Part shown: piece after piece, positions 1-6,898 of the stretch
Layout of the letters: every line of letters begins with the position of its first letter
How positions within the stretch are numbered: position 1 is the first letter of the stretch
Source of the DNA: an uncultured Eubacterium sp.
Lineage (GTDB): Bacteria > Bacillota > Clostridia > Lachnospirales > Lachnospiraceae
Assembly (NCBI GenBank): GCA_910589595.1
Contig: CAJUTM010000003.1
Coordinates: 103,769 to 167,768 of the forward strand
Direction: 5' to 3'
Length of the DNA stretch: 64,000 nucleotides
The notes under the pieces: model-generated
Databases searched by the model: none
Told to the model about the DNA's origin: nothing
What the model saw: only the letters and a program-made list of their open reading frames with translations
Translations under genes and position numbers: made by a program

Positions 1-201
1 TTTTATCCAGACAGAGTAAGGACGATAAAATACAGAAGCCTGCGGCAAGTCAGGCATCCGTATTTTTTCGTATAAGAATTTTTTTAAAACCAGATTCACA
101 TATTGGGAGAATGACCTGTCATCCTCTTCCGCCAGTGTCCGTATTCTATCAACTATCTCTGTGTCAAGCGTGATACTTACTTTGGTTTTTAATGGTTTCA
201 T
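1..201 (-). CDS. Ribbon-helix-helix (Arc/CopG-type) protein, 3' end outside window
   Basis: The reading frame stays open from an ATG at 201 down to base 1, giving the first 67 residues; the stop lies beyond the window. The N-terminus reads KTKVSITLDTEIVDRIRTLA, a beta strand followed by a helix typical of ribbon-helix-helix DNA-binding proteins, and then SFSQYVNLVLKKFL, the second helix. Such proteins bind operators as dimers and are often antitoxins or repressors of mobile elements. A strong AAGGAG ribosome site lies 6-8 bases upstream of the ATG. It diverges from the broken surface-protein gene that follows. Family assignment is by motif only; the true partner, if any, would lie outside the window to the left. 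Confidence 0.7.
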   Translation of the reverse strand, partial: MKPLKTKVSITLDTEIVDRIRTLAEEDDRSFSQYVNLVLKKFLYEKIRMPDLPQASVFYRPYSVWIK

Positions 202-469
202 AACTGACTCCTTTTTGTATAAAATATAGCATGAGGAAGCTTTTTATATTGACTTATCGCTTAAAGTAGTATTTGTTATATACGCCATAAATATTTTGCT
301 TTGAAATCAAAGAAAAAAGGAGGAAAGAGCAAGAAGCATCTGACAAAAAGTGGATGCCGGCAATGGTTGTGTCTGCGCTGTGACACAAACATTTTGTCAA
401 TGTACCGTCCGGCGTAGTTGGATGTGCGGAACAGAGTTATTAGAAGACAGTGCAGAAATGAGGTAGACT
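202..469. promoter_or_regulatory. Non-coding spacer between divergent genes, with a possible hairpin
   Basis: No convincing gene is seen. The spacer separates the minus-strand ribbon-helix-helix gene from the plus-strand surface-protein remnant, so it should carry both promoters, but no pair of hexamers with good spacing stands out. An imperfect inverted repeat lies near 353-415: outer arms GCCGG and CCGGC, and inner arms GTTGTGTC and GACACAAAC around 367-390. It could be an RNA stem in the leader or an operator. Confidence 0.3.
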
Positions 470-1274
470 ATGAGAATAAATCGCAAATTGGTAGTATGGT
501 TATTGACTTTTGCCCTGTTGGCAGGGATACATCCGGCCATGGGCGTTTCAGCGGCAAAAAAGGTCACGTTGAGTAATAAAAAAATAACGATTACAAAGGG
601 CAAATAATAATAAATTAACCAGTTTGGATTTAACAAATAATTCAAAACTGAACGCTCTGGAATATGATGCTGGTGTTACTATCATAGGGTATAACGTGGA
701 AAGTAATAAAAATGAACAGGATGTAGCAGCGTTAAAGGCATTGATAGCAGAACAACGGGAACGCGGGGCAACGGTAAGCGAGGATATCGGTAACTCAGAT
801 GAATATTGGTGGAACGATGGTAGATTGATGTCTATAAACTGGTCTGAGAAAAATTTATCCGGTGACTTGGATATAAGCGGAGTTACGTCGTTGACAGGGT
901 TAAATTGTAGTAAAAACCAACTAAGCAGTCTGGATGTGCGCAATAATACATCGCTGTGTCGTTTACATTGTGATGATAATCAATTAAGTAATCTGGATGT
1001 AAGTAATAACACGTCGCTGACAAGTTTATGGTGCGCAGGAAACCAATTAACCTGTTTGGATGTAAGTAATAATACGTTGCTCGAAAGCTTAGAGTGTAGT
1101 GAAAACCAATTAAGTAGTTTGGATGTAAGTAAGAATACATTGCTGAGCCAGTTAATGTGTAGTGAAAACCAACTAACCAGTCTGGATTTGACAAATAACA
1201 CCGAAATGGAATACTTATACTGTGATAGTGATGTCACTGTCACAGGTCACGACCCGAGAGTTGTTTCGAACTGA
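470..1274 (+). pseudogene. Secreted leucine-rich-repeat surface protein, internally deleted and frameshifted
   Basis: A frame starting at ATG 470 encodes a 45-residue product: a clear signal peptide (WLLTFALLAG, then VSAAKK) and the first strand of a Lys-rich BIG2-like domain (KKVTLSNKKITITKGK). It then hits TAA at 605. The sequence continues in another frame to 1274 with leucine-rich repeats. A first short piece ends in the cap DAGVTIIGY, and then a second LRR domain follows with its N-cap near 790-880 and about five 21-residue (63-base) repeats of the form CSxNQLSSLDVSNNT. It closes with a matching cap (SDVTVTGHD). The simplest reading is one ancestral surface protein (signal, Ig-like domain, two LRR domains) that lost its middle at an AT-rich AATAATAAT junction, leaving the halves out of frame. 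The LRR part alone lacks a good start and a signal peptide. Confidence 0.7.
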
Positions 1275-1301
1275 ATTGTAATTTCTCCATGTTAAAAGTA
1301 G

Positions 1302-1327
1302 CAGGTTTGTGCTGTCGCACAAACCTG
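1302..1327 (+). terminator. Hairpin after LRR remnant
   Basis: A perfect 11-base inverted repeat (CAGGTTTGTGC, loop TGTC, GCACAAACCTG) starts 27 bases after the LRR stop. The following bases are only weakly T-rich, so it may be a terminator or an mRNA-stabilising hairpin. Confidence 0.6.
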
Positions 1328-1415
1328 TATTTGCTATATTGATAAAAAAGGTAAACTATCTCATTTTTTAATCTGCTATTTGTGGCGCTTCGGAATGGAA
1401 GATAGCAGCAACGGG

Positions 1416-1449
1416 TAATAACTTGTCCATCGTTTTCATACACATGAAA
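1416..1449 (+). repeat. Leader repeat copy 1 with palindrome TTTCATACACATGAAA
   Basis: This copy shares the block TAATAACTTGTCC, then a short variable stretch, then TTTTCATACACATGAAA, with the copy at 1800-1833. Similarity continues into a GGAAAGG ribosome site. The core TTTCAT-ACAC-ATGAAA (1434-1449) is a perfect interrupted palindrome. It lies just upstream of the 52-residue ORF. It could be an operator shared by the recombinase cluster or a recombinase-binding site. Confidence 0.6.
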
Positions 1450-1473
1450 TAAAAAACAGGAAAGGATGGGCGC

Positions 1474-1632
1474 ATGGAAAAGAATAAAAAAAATTTGAAT
1501 TTTCGCTTTCATAATCCAAATCCTGCGGGAGTTATGGAAAAGGCAATAGAACAGTTACTGATAGATAACGGCATAGAGAAATTACATACGGAATATTTAA
1601 ACTTTATTTGCAACAGGGATGAAGACAGATAA
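1474..1632 (+). CDS. Small protein (52 aa) upstream of the serine recombinase
   Basis: ATG 1474 to TAA 1632 encodes 52 residues, with FRFHNPNPAGVMEKAIEQLL near the middle. A GGAAAGGATGGG stretch supplies the ribosome site. I recall similar tiny proteins containing an NFRFHNPN stretch next to serine recombinases in Clostridia, but no function is known to me. The gene overlaps the start of the next small gene by 14 bases in another frame, which suggests translational coupling in one transcript with the recombinase. It is a soluble protein with no membrane segment. A possible role is accessory factor or control of the recombinase; this is inference from position only. Confidence 0.55.
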   Translation: MEKNKKNLNFRFHNPNPAGVMEKAIEQLLIDNGIEKLHTEYLNFICNRDEDR

Positions 1633-1831
1633 GGCAATCGCGGCGACTTTTATTAATATGACTTACAGGCAGGTGATTATGAAAAGAGGTATTCCCTTTT
1701 CCATTGACCTGCCTGCAGAAATCAAAACGCTTGATACTATAGCACAGATGGAGGAAATAAGAGATTATATTGCGAATGGACTCATCCACAAAGCTCATGT
1801 AATAACTTGTCCGTTTTTTTCATACACATGA
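1619..1831 (+). CDS. Small protein (70 aa) between the 52-aa gene and the recombinase
   Basis: ATG 1619 to TGA 1831 encodes 70 residues, including the charged stretch SIDLPAEIKTLDTIAQMEEI. The start overlaps the end of the 52-residue gene, and the stop lies inside the second copy of the palindromic leader repeat, 31 bases before the recombinase ATG. Gene order (two small ORFs, then a large serine recombinase) and tight spacing argue for one operon. I do not recognise a domain. The start has no strong ribosome site of its own, consistent with coupling to the preceding gene. Confidence 0.5.
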   Translation: MKTDKAIAATFINMTYRQVIMKRGIPFSIDLPAEIKTLDTIAQMEEIRDYIANGLIHKAHVITCPFFSYT

Positions 1832-1833
1832 AA
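1800..1833 (+). repeat. Leader repeat copy 2 with palindrome TTTCATACACATGAAA
   Basis: This is the second copy of the block at 1416-1449, about 380 bases downstream. The palindrome core lies at 1818-1833, directly before the recombinase ribosome site GGAAAGGG. The copy also supplies the last codons and the stop of the 70-residue gene. The same frame in copy 1 would read a nearly identical C-terminal tail (VITCPSFSYT versus VITCPFFSYT), so the pair may derive from duplication of a gene end plus leader. Confidence 0.6.
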
Positions 1834-1861
1834 ATAGAAAGCGGAAAGGGCGGTCAATGTT

Positions 1862-3394
1862 ATGAATATCGTGGCGTATTGCAGAGTTTCTACCGATAAG
1901 GAAGACCAATTAAACAGTTTGCAGACACAAAAGGAGTTTTTTTCCGAATATGCGGAGAAAAACCATGATACACTAGTGCGTGTATATGCGGATGAGGGCA
2001 TATCGGGAACGAAAATAAAGAACCGCAGGCAGTTTCTGCAGTTGTTGCAAGATGCAAAAAAAGGGATGTTTGATATGGTTGTAGTAAAAGACATCAGCCG
2101 CTTTGCAAGAAATACCGTAGATTTACTACAGAGTGTCCGACAGTTAAAAGCTCTAAATATAGAGACGACATTTCTTACTGCCAACATGACAGTGCTGGGG
2201 CAGTCCGAGTTTGTGCTCACGGTATTTGGCGCGCTGGCGCAGGAAGAGAGCGCCAATATATCCAAACGTGTGAAGTTTGGGAAGAGGGCCAATGCGGAAA
2301 AGGGGAGGGTTCCCAATCTTGTATACGGGTATGATAAAGTGTGCGGAGATTACTTTAACTTAGAGATAAATGAGAAAGAAGCACAAAATGTCAGGCAAAT
2401 CTATGACTGGTATACCGAAGAGGGATACGGTGCGGCCAAAATAGCTGGTATGCTCAATGAGAAAGGTTTTAAAACAAAGAGAAACTGTAATTTTTCCCAA
2501 AATGCAATTTGCCGGATTCTCACAAATGAAATTTATATGGGAAAGATAATCAATGGAAAGCAGGAAGTGAAAGATTTTCTCACGGGAACGAGGCAGAAAA
2601 AGGAGAGAGAAGACTGGCTGGTGATGGAGAGAGAAGATTTGAGAATCATTGAGCCGGAGCAATTTGAACAGGCGCAAAAAATCATGAGTGAAAGACATAA
2701 GGCATTTCACATAAAGCATGAACGGCAGAGCAACAAATACCCGTTCTCGACATTGATTAAATGTAAAGAATGCGGCTGGTCGTTTCGCCGCACTGTCCGC
2801 ACTTACAGAAATACATATATACGCTGGGTCTGTTCCGGCAGAAACGGGCGCGGTGCACATAGTTGTCCGAACGCCGTCACGCTGGACGAGCAGCAACTGT
2901 ATTCTGCTCTGGAAGATTATTTTGCGCAAATGCTAACGGACAAGTCCCGAATCACAGATAAAATTTTAAAAGGATTTATGAAAAGATACAGGTCGGAAAA
3001 TGAAGATGGAGAGCAGCAGCGCTCCTTACATAAAGATTTGCAAAGATGTCAGAAAAAGCGCAAGAAATATGCAGAAATGTATGCCGAAGATTTAATTACA
3101 AAAGAAGAATTAAAAGAGAATGTGGACGGCCTGCTGGAACAGCAGAGACAAATCGAACAGCAATTAAAGATGATTTCCTTTGATTCGAAATGGGGCGAAG
3201 ATATCCCGCAAATCATGGAACGGACATTGCAGACGGTGAATTATTCGCTGCGGGATATTGCAAACACCCGTTTAAAGCAGATTATTGATTATATTGAAGT
3301 AGATAGGGAAGGGAATGTGGATATTAATTTCCGATTGTTGAAAGAAGTAAATGAATGGGAGAGAGAACAAGCTGGGGTCGCGGGAAGCATATGA
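1862..3394 (+). CDS. Large serine recombinase (site-specific integrase/resolvase)
   Basis: The 510-residue protein catalyses DNA strand exchange through a phosphoserine intermediate. Residues 1-145 form the resolvase catalytic domain: YCRVSTDKEDQLNS carries the nucleophile Ser10 and Arg8, DEGISGT follows, and KDISRFARN supplies further active-site arginine. Residues of about 150-270 fit the Recombinase domain. Around 300-340 a zinc ribbon has cysteine pairs CKEC and C-x12-C, and a basic coiled-coil segment (near 385-430) precedes the C-terminus. This architecture is usual for integrases of integrative elements and Tn4451-like transposons. Start ATG 1862 is 7-15 bases from a GGAAAGGGCGG ribosome site. 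The neighbourhood (antitoxin-like, toxin-antitoxin, decayed genes) fits a mobile-element remnant, but I cannot place the element ends. Confidence 0.92.
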   Translation: MNIVAYCRVSTDKEDQLNSLQTQKEFFSEYAEKNHDTLVRVYADEGISGTKIKNRRQFLQLLQDAKKGMFDMVVVKDISRFARNTVDLLQSVRQLKALNIETTFLTANMTVLGQSEFVLTVFGALAQEESANISKRVKFGKRANAEKGRVPNLVYGYDKVCGDYFNLEINEKEAQNVRQIYDWYTEEGYGAAKIAGMLNEKGFKTKRNCNFSQNAICRILTNEIYMGKIINGKQEVKDFLTGTRQKKEREDWLVMEREDLRIIEPEQFEQAQKIMSERHKAFHIKHERQSNKYPFSTLIKCKECGWSFRRTVRTYRNTYIRWVCSGRNGRGAHSCPNAVTLDEQQLYSALEDYFAQMLTDKSRITDKILKGFMKRYRSENEDGEQQRSLHKDLQRCQKKRKKYAEMYAEDLITKEELKENVDGLLEQQRQIEQQLKMISFDSKWGEDIPQIMERTLQTVNYSLRDIANTRLKQIIDYIEVDREGNVDINFRLLKEVNEWEREQAGVAGSI

Positions 3395-3448
3395 TTTCCG
3401 CTAAGACCGCTGTGCGCGACTTGTGATAGGACAGAGTGTGAATATAAG

Positions 3449-3826
3449 GCACGAAAAATTCCTGTGGAGCCTTTTGCTTTTTCGGAAAAGACGAAAAAAG
3501 AGCGGTGGTTTCTGATGTGATTGAATGGTTTGAAGAGTCTGTTGACTTTTTAAATTATGGGAATCCAGGTCAGGAATTGCGCACAGCTAATCTTTACTTC
3601 ACATGACTTGTCAACTATGAGCAATGATATATTTGGTCTTGATGAAATCTGGTTTGTGGCAAAGGGAAAGGAGGAGAATTCAAAACTTTATTCTCTGATA
3701 GAATTTAAGAATGGAAAAGGTGAATCCGTTCGCATGGATGCAAAATACGACAAGCAATATTTTGAGGGCAAGTATGGCGCAGACCCATATCTGAAAAAGA
3801 TTATAGATTGTAGCTGGATTTTTTGA
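3449..3826 (+). pseudogene. Decayed AAA-type ATPase (AAA_21-like), three fragments
   Basis: Three pieces resemble different parts of the ATP-binding protein family with AAA_21/COG1106 features that often accompanies phage-defence loci. Bases 3449-3517 read ARKIPVEPFAFSEKTKKE, an N-terminal-half motif, and then stop. An overlapping frame at 3505-3603 reads VVSDVIEWFEESVDFL, fitting the middle. Bases 3557-3826 read QLIFTSHDLSTMSNDIF and DEIWFVAKGK, the C-terminal H-loop region (Ser-His-Asp), ending EGKYGADPYLKKI. The whole is only about 380 bases where the intact family needs about 1.2 kb. The Walker A motif is gone, so it cannot be a functional ATPase. Assignment is by recalled family motifs; a protein search of the three fragments would settle it. 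Confidence 0.65.
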
Positions 3827-3897
3827 AATTTCACTTGTAAAAATGATAAAAACAGATACAATGAAAGTAGGGAAAAGAAAACGAGGGAGGTGTGACT

Positions 3898-4239
3898 ATG
3901 TTACAGTCAATGAATACTTTGATGGAACAGTATATAGTACAGGTTCAGAAAATATATGGTTCACACTTGCGGAAAGTAATTCTGTACGGTTCTTATGCCA
4001 GAGGGGATTCGAGACCGGATTCAGATATTGACCTTATGATATTGATTGATATGTCGGATATGGAATTAAAGGCATACAGCCAGAAACTCACGTATATGAC
4101 ATATGATTTTAATATGGACAATGACCTTGATATAAGGCCGATTGCCAAAAGCAGGGAACATTTTGAAAAATGGCTTGTGAATTATCCTTTCTATGCCAAT
4201 ATTAACAGGGAAGGAGTTGTTCTATATGGAGCAGCCTAA
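3898..4239 (+). CDS. MNT-type nucleotidyltransferase (antitoxin of HEPN/MNT pair)
   Basis: The 113-residue protein is a minimal nucleotidyltransferase. The signature GSYARGDSRPDSDIDL (residues 31-46) matches the GS-x10-D-x-D motif, with Asp43 and Asp45 binding metal. In characterised HEPN/MNT (type VII) systems the MNT protein adds AMP to the partner HEPN toxin and inactivates it. I chose ATG 3898 over an in-frame GTG six bases earlier because GGGAGG ends seven bases before it. The stop overlaps the HEPN start by 14 bases, so the two are translationally coupled. It is complete and looks functional. Location beside a recombinase and a decayed ATPase fits a defence or stability island. Confidence 0.85.
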   Translation: MLQSMNTLMEQYIVQVQKIYGSHLRKVILYGSYARGDSRPDSDIDLMILIDMSDMELKAYSQKLTYMTYDFNMDNDLDIRPIAKSREHFEKWLVNYPFYANINREGVVLYGAA

Positions 4240-4669
4240 CCAGAATATAGGTACAAGAAAAGATTTGGTATTGCATCGGATAAAGAATGCGGAATCCGAT
4301 TTGAATGCAGCAGGGATTTTATTTGATGCAGGAGAATATAAGGCAGCAAATAACAGGGCTTACTATGCTGTTTTTCATGCGATAAATGCAGTTCATGCGT
4401 TGGATGGAAATGGCTACAAACGCCACAAAGACGCAATCGGAAATTTTAATAAACATTATGTAAAGACAGAAATTTTCCCAAGAGAGATGGGAAGAAAAGT
4501 GAGCGAGATAGAAGAAATACGTCATGCAAGTGATTATGATGATTTCTATCTTGCAAGCAGAGAAGAAACAGAGCGTCAGATTGCTGTGGCGAGTGAGTTG
4601 GTACAGTTGGTTGAAACATACTGTATGTCGCAGATAGAAGAAAGTGTGAATGAAACTACGGATTTGTAA
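4226..4669 (+). CDS. HEPN-domain protein (probable RNase toxin of HEPN/MNT pair)
   Basis: The 147-residue, mostly helical HEPN protein is the likely toxin that cleaves RNA when not silenced by its MNT partner. The stretch NNRAYYAVFHAINA gives Arg44-x6-His51, the R-x4-6-H catalytic motif of HEPN RNases. The tyrosine seen two residues after the His in HepT-type toxins is absent here, so this belongs to the related AYYAVFHA subgroup and its modification site may differ. The start is ATG 4226 (MEQPNQ) with AAGGAG nine bases upstream; earlier in-frame codons lie within the MNT gene. A terminator follows at 4691. Confidence 0.82.
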   Translation: MEQPNQNIGTRKDLVLHRIKNAESDLNAAGILFDAGEYKAANNRAYYAVFHAINAVHALDGNGYKRHKDAIGNFNKHYVKTEIFPREMGRKVSEIEEIRHASDYDDFYLASREETERQIAVASELVQLVETYCMSQIEESVNETTDL

Positions 4670-4690
4670 AACCTCATCACGTAGTTTCTC

Positions 4691-4724
4691 GCAGCATATC
4701 GTTTTCGATATGCTGCTCTATTTT
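4691..4724 (+). terminator. Rho-independent terminator of the HEPN/MNT operon
   Basis: A perfect 11-base stem (GCAGCATATCG, loop TTTT, CGATATGCTGC) at 4691-4716 is followed by TCTATTTTA. It begins 22 bases after the HEPN stop. Confidence 0.8.
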
Positions 4725-4898
4725 ATGACAACCGTACATAAGGACGTAACAGAGCGTCTTCTCCGTATTAATCCGTCCTTAGCGGCGCAGGCCAGAAAGA
4801 TTTTAGACATCAACAAATCCGAACGTCACATTCGGGGGGGATTGGCAACGAAAGATAAGTACATGCATGAGAGAGTAATGCGGGAGATGGCGCACTAA
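4725..4898 (+). CDS. Short basic protein of unknown function, perhaps a gene fragment
   Basis: A 57-residue frame starts at ATG 4725 and contains VHKDVTERLLRINPSLAAQA and ERHIRGGLATKDKY, a charged, probably helical protein. I believe this ERHIRGG-ATK pattern recurs in small proteins near mobile elements of Clostridia, but I know no function. There is no ribosome site: the start directly follows the terminator hairpin of the HEPN gene. It may therefore be the 3' part of a gene whose beginning was lost, or untranslated. A second strong hairpin follows 20 bases after its stop. Confidence 0.4.
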   Translation: MTTVHKDVTERLLRINPSLAAQARKILDINKSERHIRGGLATKDKYMHERVMREMAH

Positions 4899-4917
4899 CG
4901 TCACAGTACAGAAAATA

Positions 4918-4997
4918 AGAGATACCACCCATTGATTCGAGCCGTACATCGTATGTGTTGCAAGTTCGAATCAATTTTGATGGTATCTCTTTGTTTT
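4918..4997. terminator. Long hairpin, probably bidirectional terminator
   Basis: Outer arms AGAGATACCA (4918-4927) and TGGTATCTCT (4981-4990) and inner arms ATTGATTCGA (4931-4940) and TCGAATCAAT (4966-4975) form one long stem, followed by TTGTTTT. It lies between the accessory genes and the 3' end of the minus-strand xylanase gene, so it can serve both. Confidence 0.75.
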
Positions 4998-5044
4998 ATC
5001 TAACTAATAGATAAATGCCATGTATGTTTCTTTTTCACTGTCCA

Positions 5045-6655
5045 TTATGCTGGCGTTTGGTATTTTTTTAGTATTTCCATCACGTTATAGAAAGCAGTTT
5101 TTGGTTCGAGGTTTTCCGTAAAAAGACCGGAATGCGTTCCATAAACCTGATAATCATAGTTTTCTTTGTCCTCTAGTAATTCAGGGCGGTCCAGCAATCC
5201 CCAGATACTGACGTTTGTCAAAGTATTCGGATATTTCTGTGCAAATTTACAATATTGGCTGAAAAGATTTTTATATTTCTTTGCGTGTCTGGCGATGTCA
5301 GTAGCAGCTACCTGTTCCTTATGTTGTGTTTCGGGACTGAGCCTTACTGTCAATTCGTTAATACCAACTTTCACTCCCTTTTTGGCAAATCTGGTCATAG
5401 CGGTGCCGACGTCCGTGGCTTCCGGCCAGTCAGTGAGAACATAACCTTCCATGCCCATGCAGTCTAACAGTTTATTATTGGCATCTGCATTCAGATAATC
5501 AATTAAGGCTTCAATATAGTCTGTCTTTGGCGCTTGGAAACAGTTGAAATCATTGTAGAATAACGGAATATCTTTTCCGGTTTCTTTCACTGCTTCTTTG
5601 GCGAACTGGAATGCATATTTGATATATTCACCGCCAAGTATCTGGTAAAACTTACCGGTGTTATAGAGGTGAAGGCCCGTTTTTTCATCGACAGGGGTAT
5701 TCGCACTTGTATCAACCGCCTCGTTAATGACATCCCATGCGATAACGGTGCCCGGATATTTTGTCTCGAAGTGTGTGATTACCTGTGTCTCATAACTCTT
5801 CATGCGGCTGAGCAGTGTGTCCTTGTCGACGAGCTCGGCAGTCGTATCCCAACTCTTATAGAAGAATTCGTCTTTCATACTTGCTTCCCAGATAAGCACG
5901 TGTCCGCGAATGCGCAGACCGTTGGCAATCGCCCACTCTACCATCTCGTCAGCCTGCTCGAATTTGCAGACAGGAGTGCCGTCGCCCTGCTGTGATGCCT
6001 CGACATCAAGGAGTGAGTATCCTTTCATTTCATTTTCAAATGATACGATATCAAAATGTTTCTTCGCTAATTCCGTAAACTCCTGATTTTGTGTCTTTTC
6101 GTAATTTACAACAGTACCCATATTAAAATCAGCGAGGTCTTTCAGATTTTCAATAGGTGGTACCGGCGTCGGGGCGTTTGGTGTTCTGGTTGGCCTGTTT
6201 GTCGGAGTGTCGCTGGCTGGCGGCGCTGACTGTGTTGGCGGTGTCGGTGTAGCTGTCGGCGTCGGCGTCGGTGTCGGAGTGCTGTTCGTTGACTTATCGT
6301 TTGCTTTCTTTACGACAGTAACTTTACAGGTAGCCTTAGCCTTTTTGTTCTTTTTGGATGTGGCGGTAATTTTTGCCGTACCAACTTTCTTCGCTTTGAC
6401 AACGCCTCGTTTATTAACCGTTGCCACTGATTTGTTACTGGATTTCCACGTTACTTTTTTGGATGCTTTGGCGGGCTTCACTTTTTTTACTTTTAACGTG
6501 AACTTGCTGCCCACAGCTAATTTTTTCTTTTTGGCAGAAAGCGTTATCTTTTTCGTTTTCGGCGCAGCTTTTGCTTGTGGAACGGTAACAAAAGCGGAGG
6601 CGCAAAGAGCTATAGATAAAGCGACTGCGCAAGTCTTTTTCATTAATCTCTTCAT
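5045..6655 (-). CDS. Secreted GH10 endo-beta-1,4-xylanase with Lys-rich Ig-like domain
   Basis: The 536-residue exported enzyme cuts xylan backbones. A signal peptide (about 1-30, ending near QAKAA) is followed by a basic BIG2-like domain (31-117; KKVTWKSSNKSVATVNKRGV is its most recognisable part) and a Thr-Pro linker (about 120-165). The GH10 barrel runs from there to the C-terminus. WDVINEAVD holds the acid/base Glu and GINELTV the nucleophile Glu (usually TELD in the family). The linker codons form a run of CCGACG/CCGACA repeats that could slip. No dockerin, S-layer or LPXTG signal is present, so the Ig-like domain is the only plausible wall anchor. The start is the first of two close ATGs (6655 and 6643). 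Its leader carries a hairpin (6665-6695). It stands alone on the minus strand, far from the GH43 cluster at 50-55 kb. Confidence 0.9.
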   Translation of the reverse strand: MKRLMKKTCAVALSIALCASAFVTVPQAKAAPKTKKITLSAKKKKLAVGSKFTLKVKKVKPAKASKKVTWKSSNKSVATVNKRGVVKAKKVGTAKITATSKKNKKAKATCKVTVVKKANDKSTNSTPTPTPTPTATPTPPTQSAPPASDTPTNRPTRTPNAPTPVPPIENLKDLADFNMGTVVNYEKTQNQEFTELAKKHFDIVSFENEMKGYSLLDVEASQQGDGTPVCKFEQADEMVEWAIANGLRIRGHVLIWEASMKDEFFYKSWDTTAELVDKDTLLSRMKSYETQVITHFETKYPGTVIAWDVINEAVDTSANTPVDEKTGLHLYNTGKFYQILGGEYIKYAFQFAKEAVKETGKDIPLFYNDFNCFQAPKTDYIEALIDYLNADANNKLLDCMGMEGYVLTDWPEATDVGTAMTRFAKKGVKVGINELTVRLSPETQHKEQVAATDIARHAKKYKNLFSQYCKFAQKYPNTLTNVSIWGLLDRPELLEDKENYDYQVYGTHSGLFTENLEPKTAFYNVMEILKKYQTPA

Positions 6656-6664
6656 TCTCTTTTT

Positions 6665-6695
6665 GGCATAATCGAAAAGGTCGTTTCGTTATGCC
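6665..6695 (-). promoter_or_regulatory. Leader hairpin of the xylanase gene
   Basis: GGCATAA and TTATGCC arms with inner CGAAA and TTTCG pairs enclose a short loop. It lies between a GAAAGGAG motif further upstream and the start codon, so it could fold in the mRNA leader and hide or shorten the distance to the ribosome site. No known riboswitch class is recognised. Confidence 0.4.
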
Positions 6696-6722
6696 GCTCC
6701 TTTCTTCATATTTGATATATTA

Positions 6723-6751
6723 ATATTAACAAAAAAAACAACATTGCACAA
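6723..6751 (-). promoter_or_regulatory. Promoter of the xylanase gene
   Basis: On the minus strand, TTGTGC (6751-6746) and TAATAT (6728-6723) are separated by 17 bases, about 70 bases upstream of the start codon. The pattern is sigma-A like. Confidence 0.5.
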
Positions 6752-6835
6752 TGATTTATTATGGAATATTTACTTTTCCGTCTCATAGGATTTAGTGAAC
6801 ATTGTGTGATTTATCCTAAAAATCGAGTCGAAAAC

Positions 6836-6863
6836 TTGTTATTTTTGACTGATGTGCTATAAT
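6836..6863 (+). promoter_or_regulatory. Promoter of the rnf operon
   Basis: TTGTTA (6836-6841) and TATAAT (6858-6863) are separated by 16 bases. They lie 36 bases upstream of the rnfC start, with a perfect AAAGGAGG ribosome site between. Confidence 0.7.
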
Positions 6864-6898
6864 GATACTACAAAAATTCGTTAAAGGAGGAAATTTCA

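Noticed and set aside
249..282. TTGACT with TATATA as promoter of the LRR gene
   Set aside because: The spacing of 22 bases is too long for a sigma-A promoter, and no closer -10 box is convincing.
883..1194. Minus-strand repeat protein with LHPNYLIGFHYTLS-like repeats
   Set aside because: It is the reverse strand of the LRR repeats, so it repeats for that reason. No ribosome site.
1318..1420. Possible gene body for the VITCPSFSYT tail encoded by leader repeat copy 1
   Set aside because: A TAG lies four codons upstream in the same frame and no start with a ribosome site exists, so only the tail remains.
4965..4974. GTTCGAATC, like the T-loop of a tRNA, in the intergenic hairpin
   Set aside because: No acceptor, D or anticodon stem can be placed around it, and the bases are explained by a long inverted repeat that acts as a terminator.
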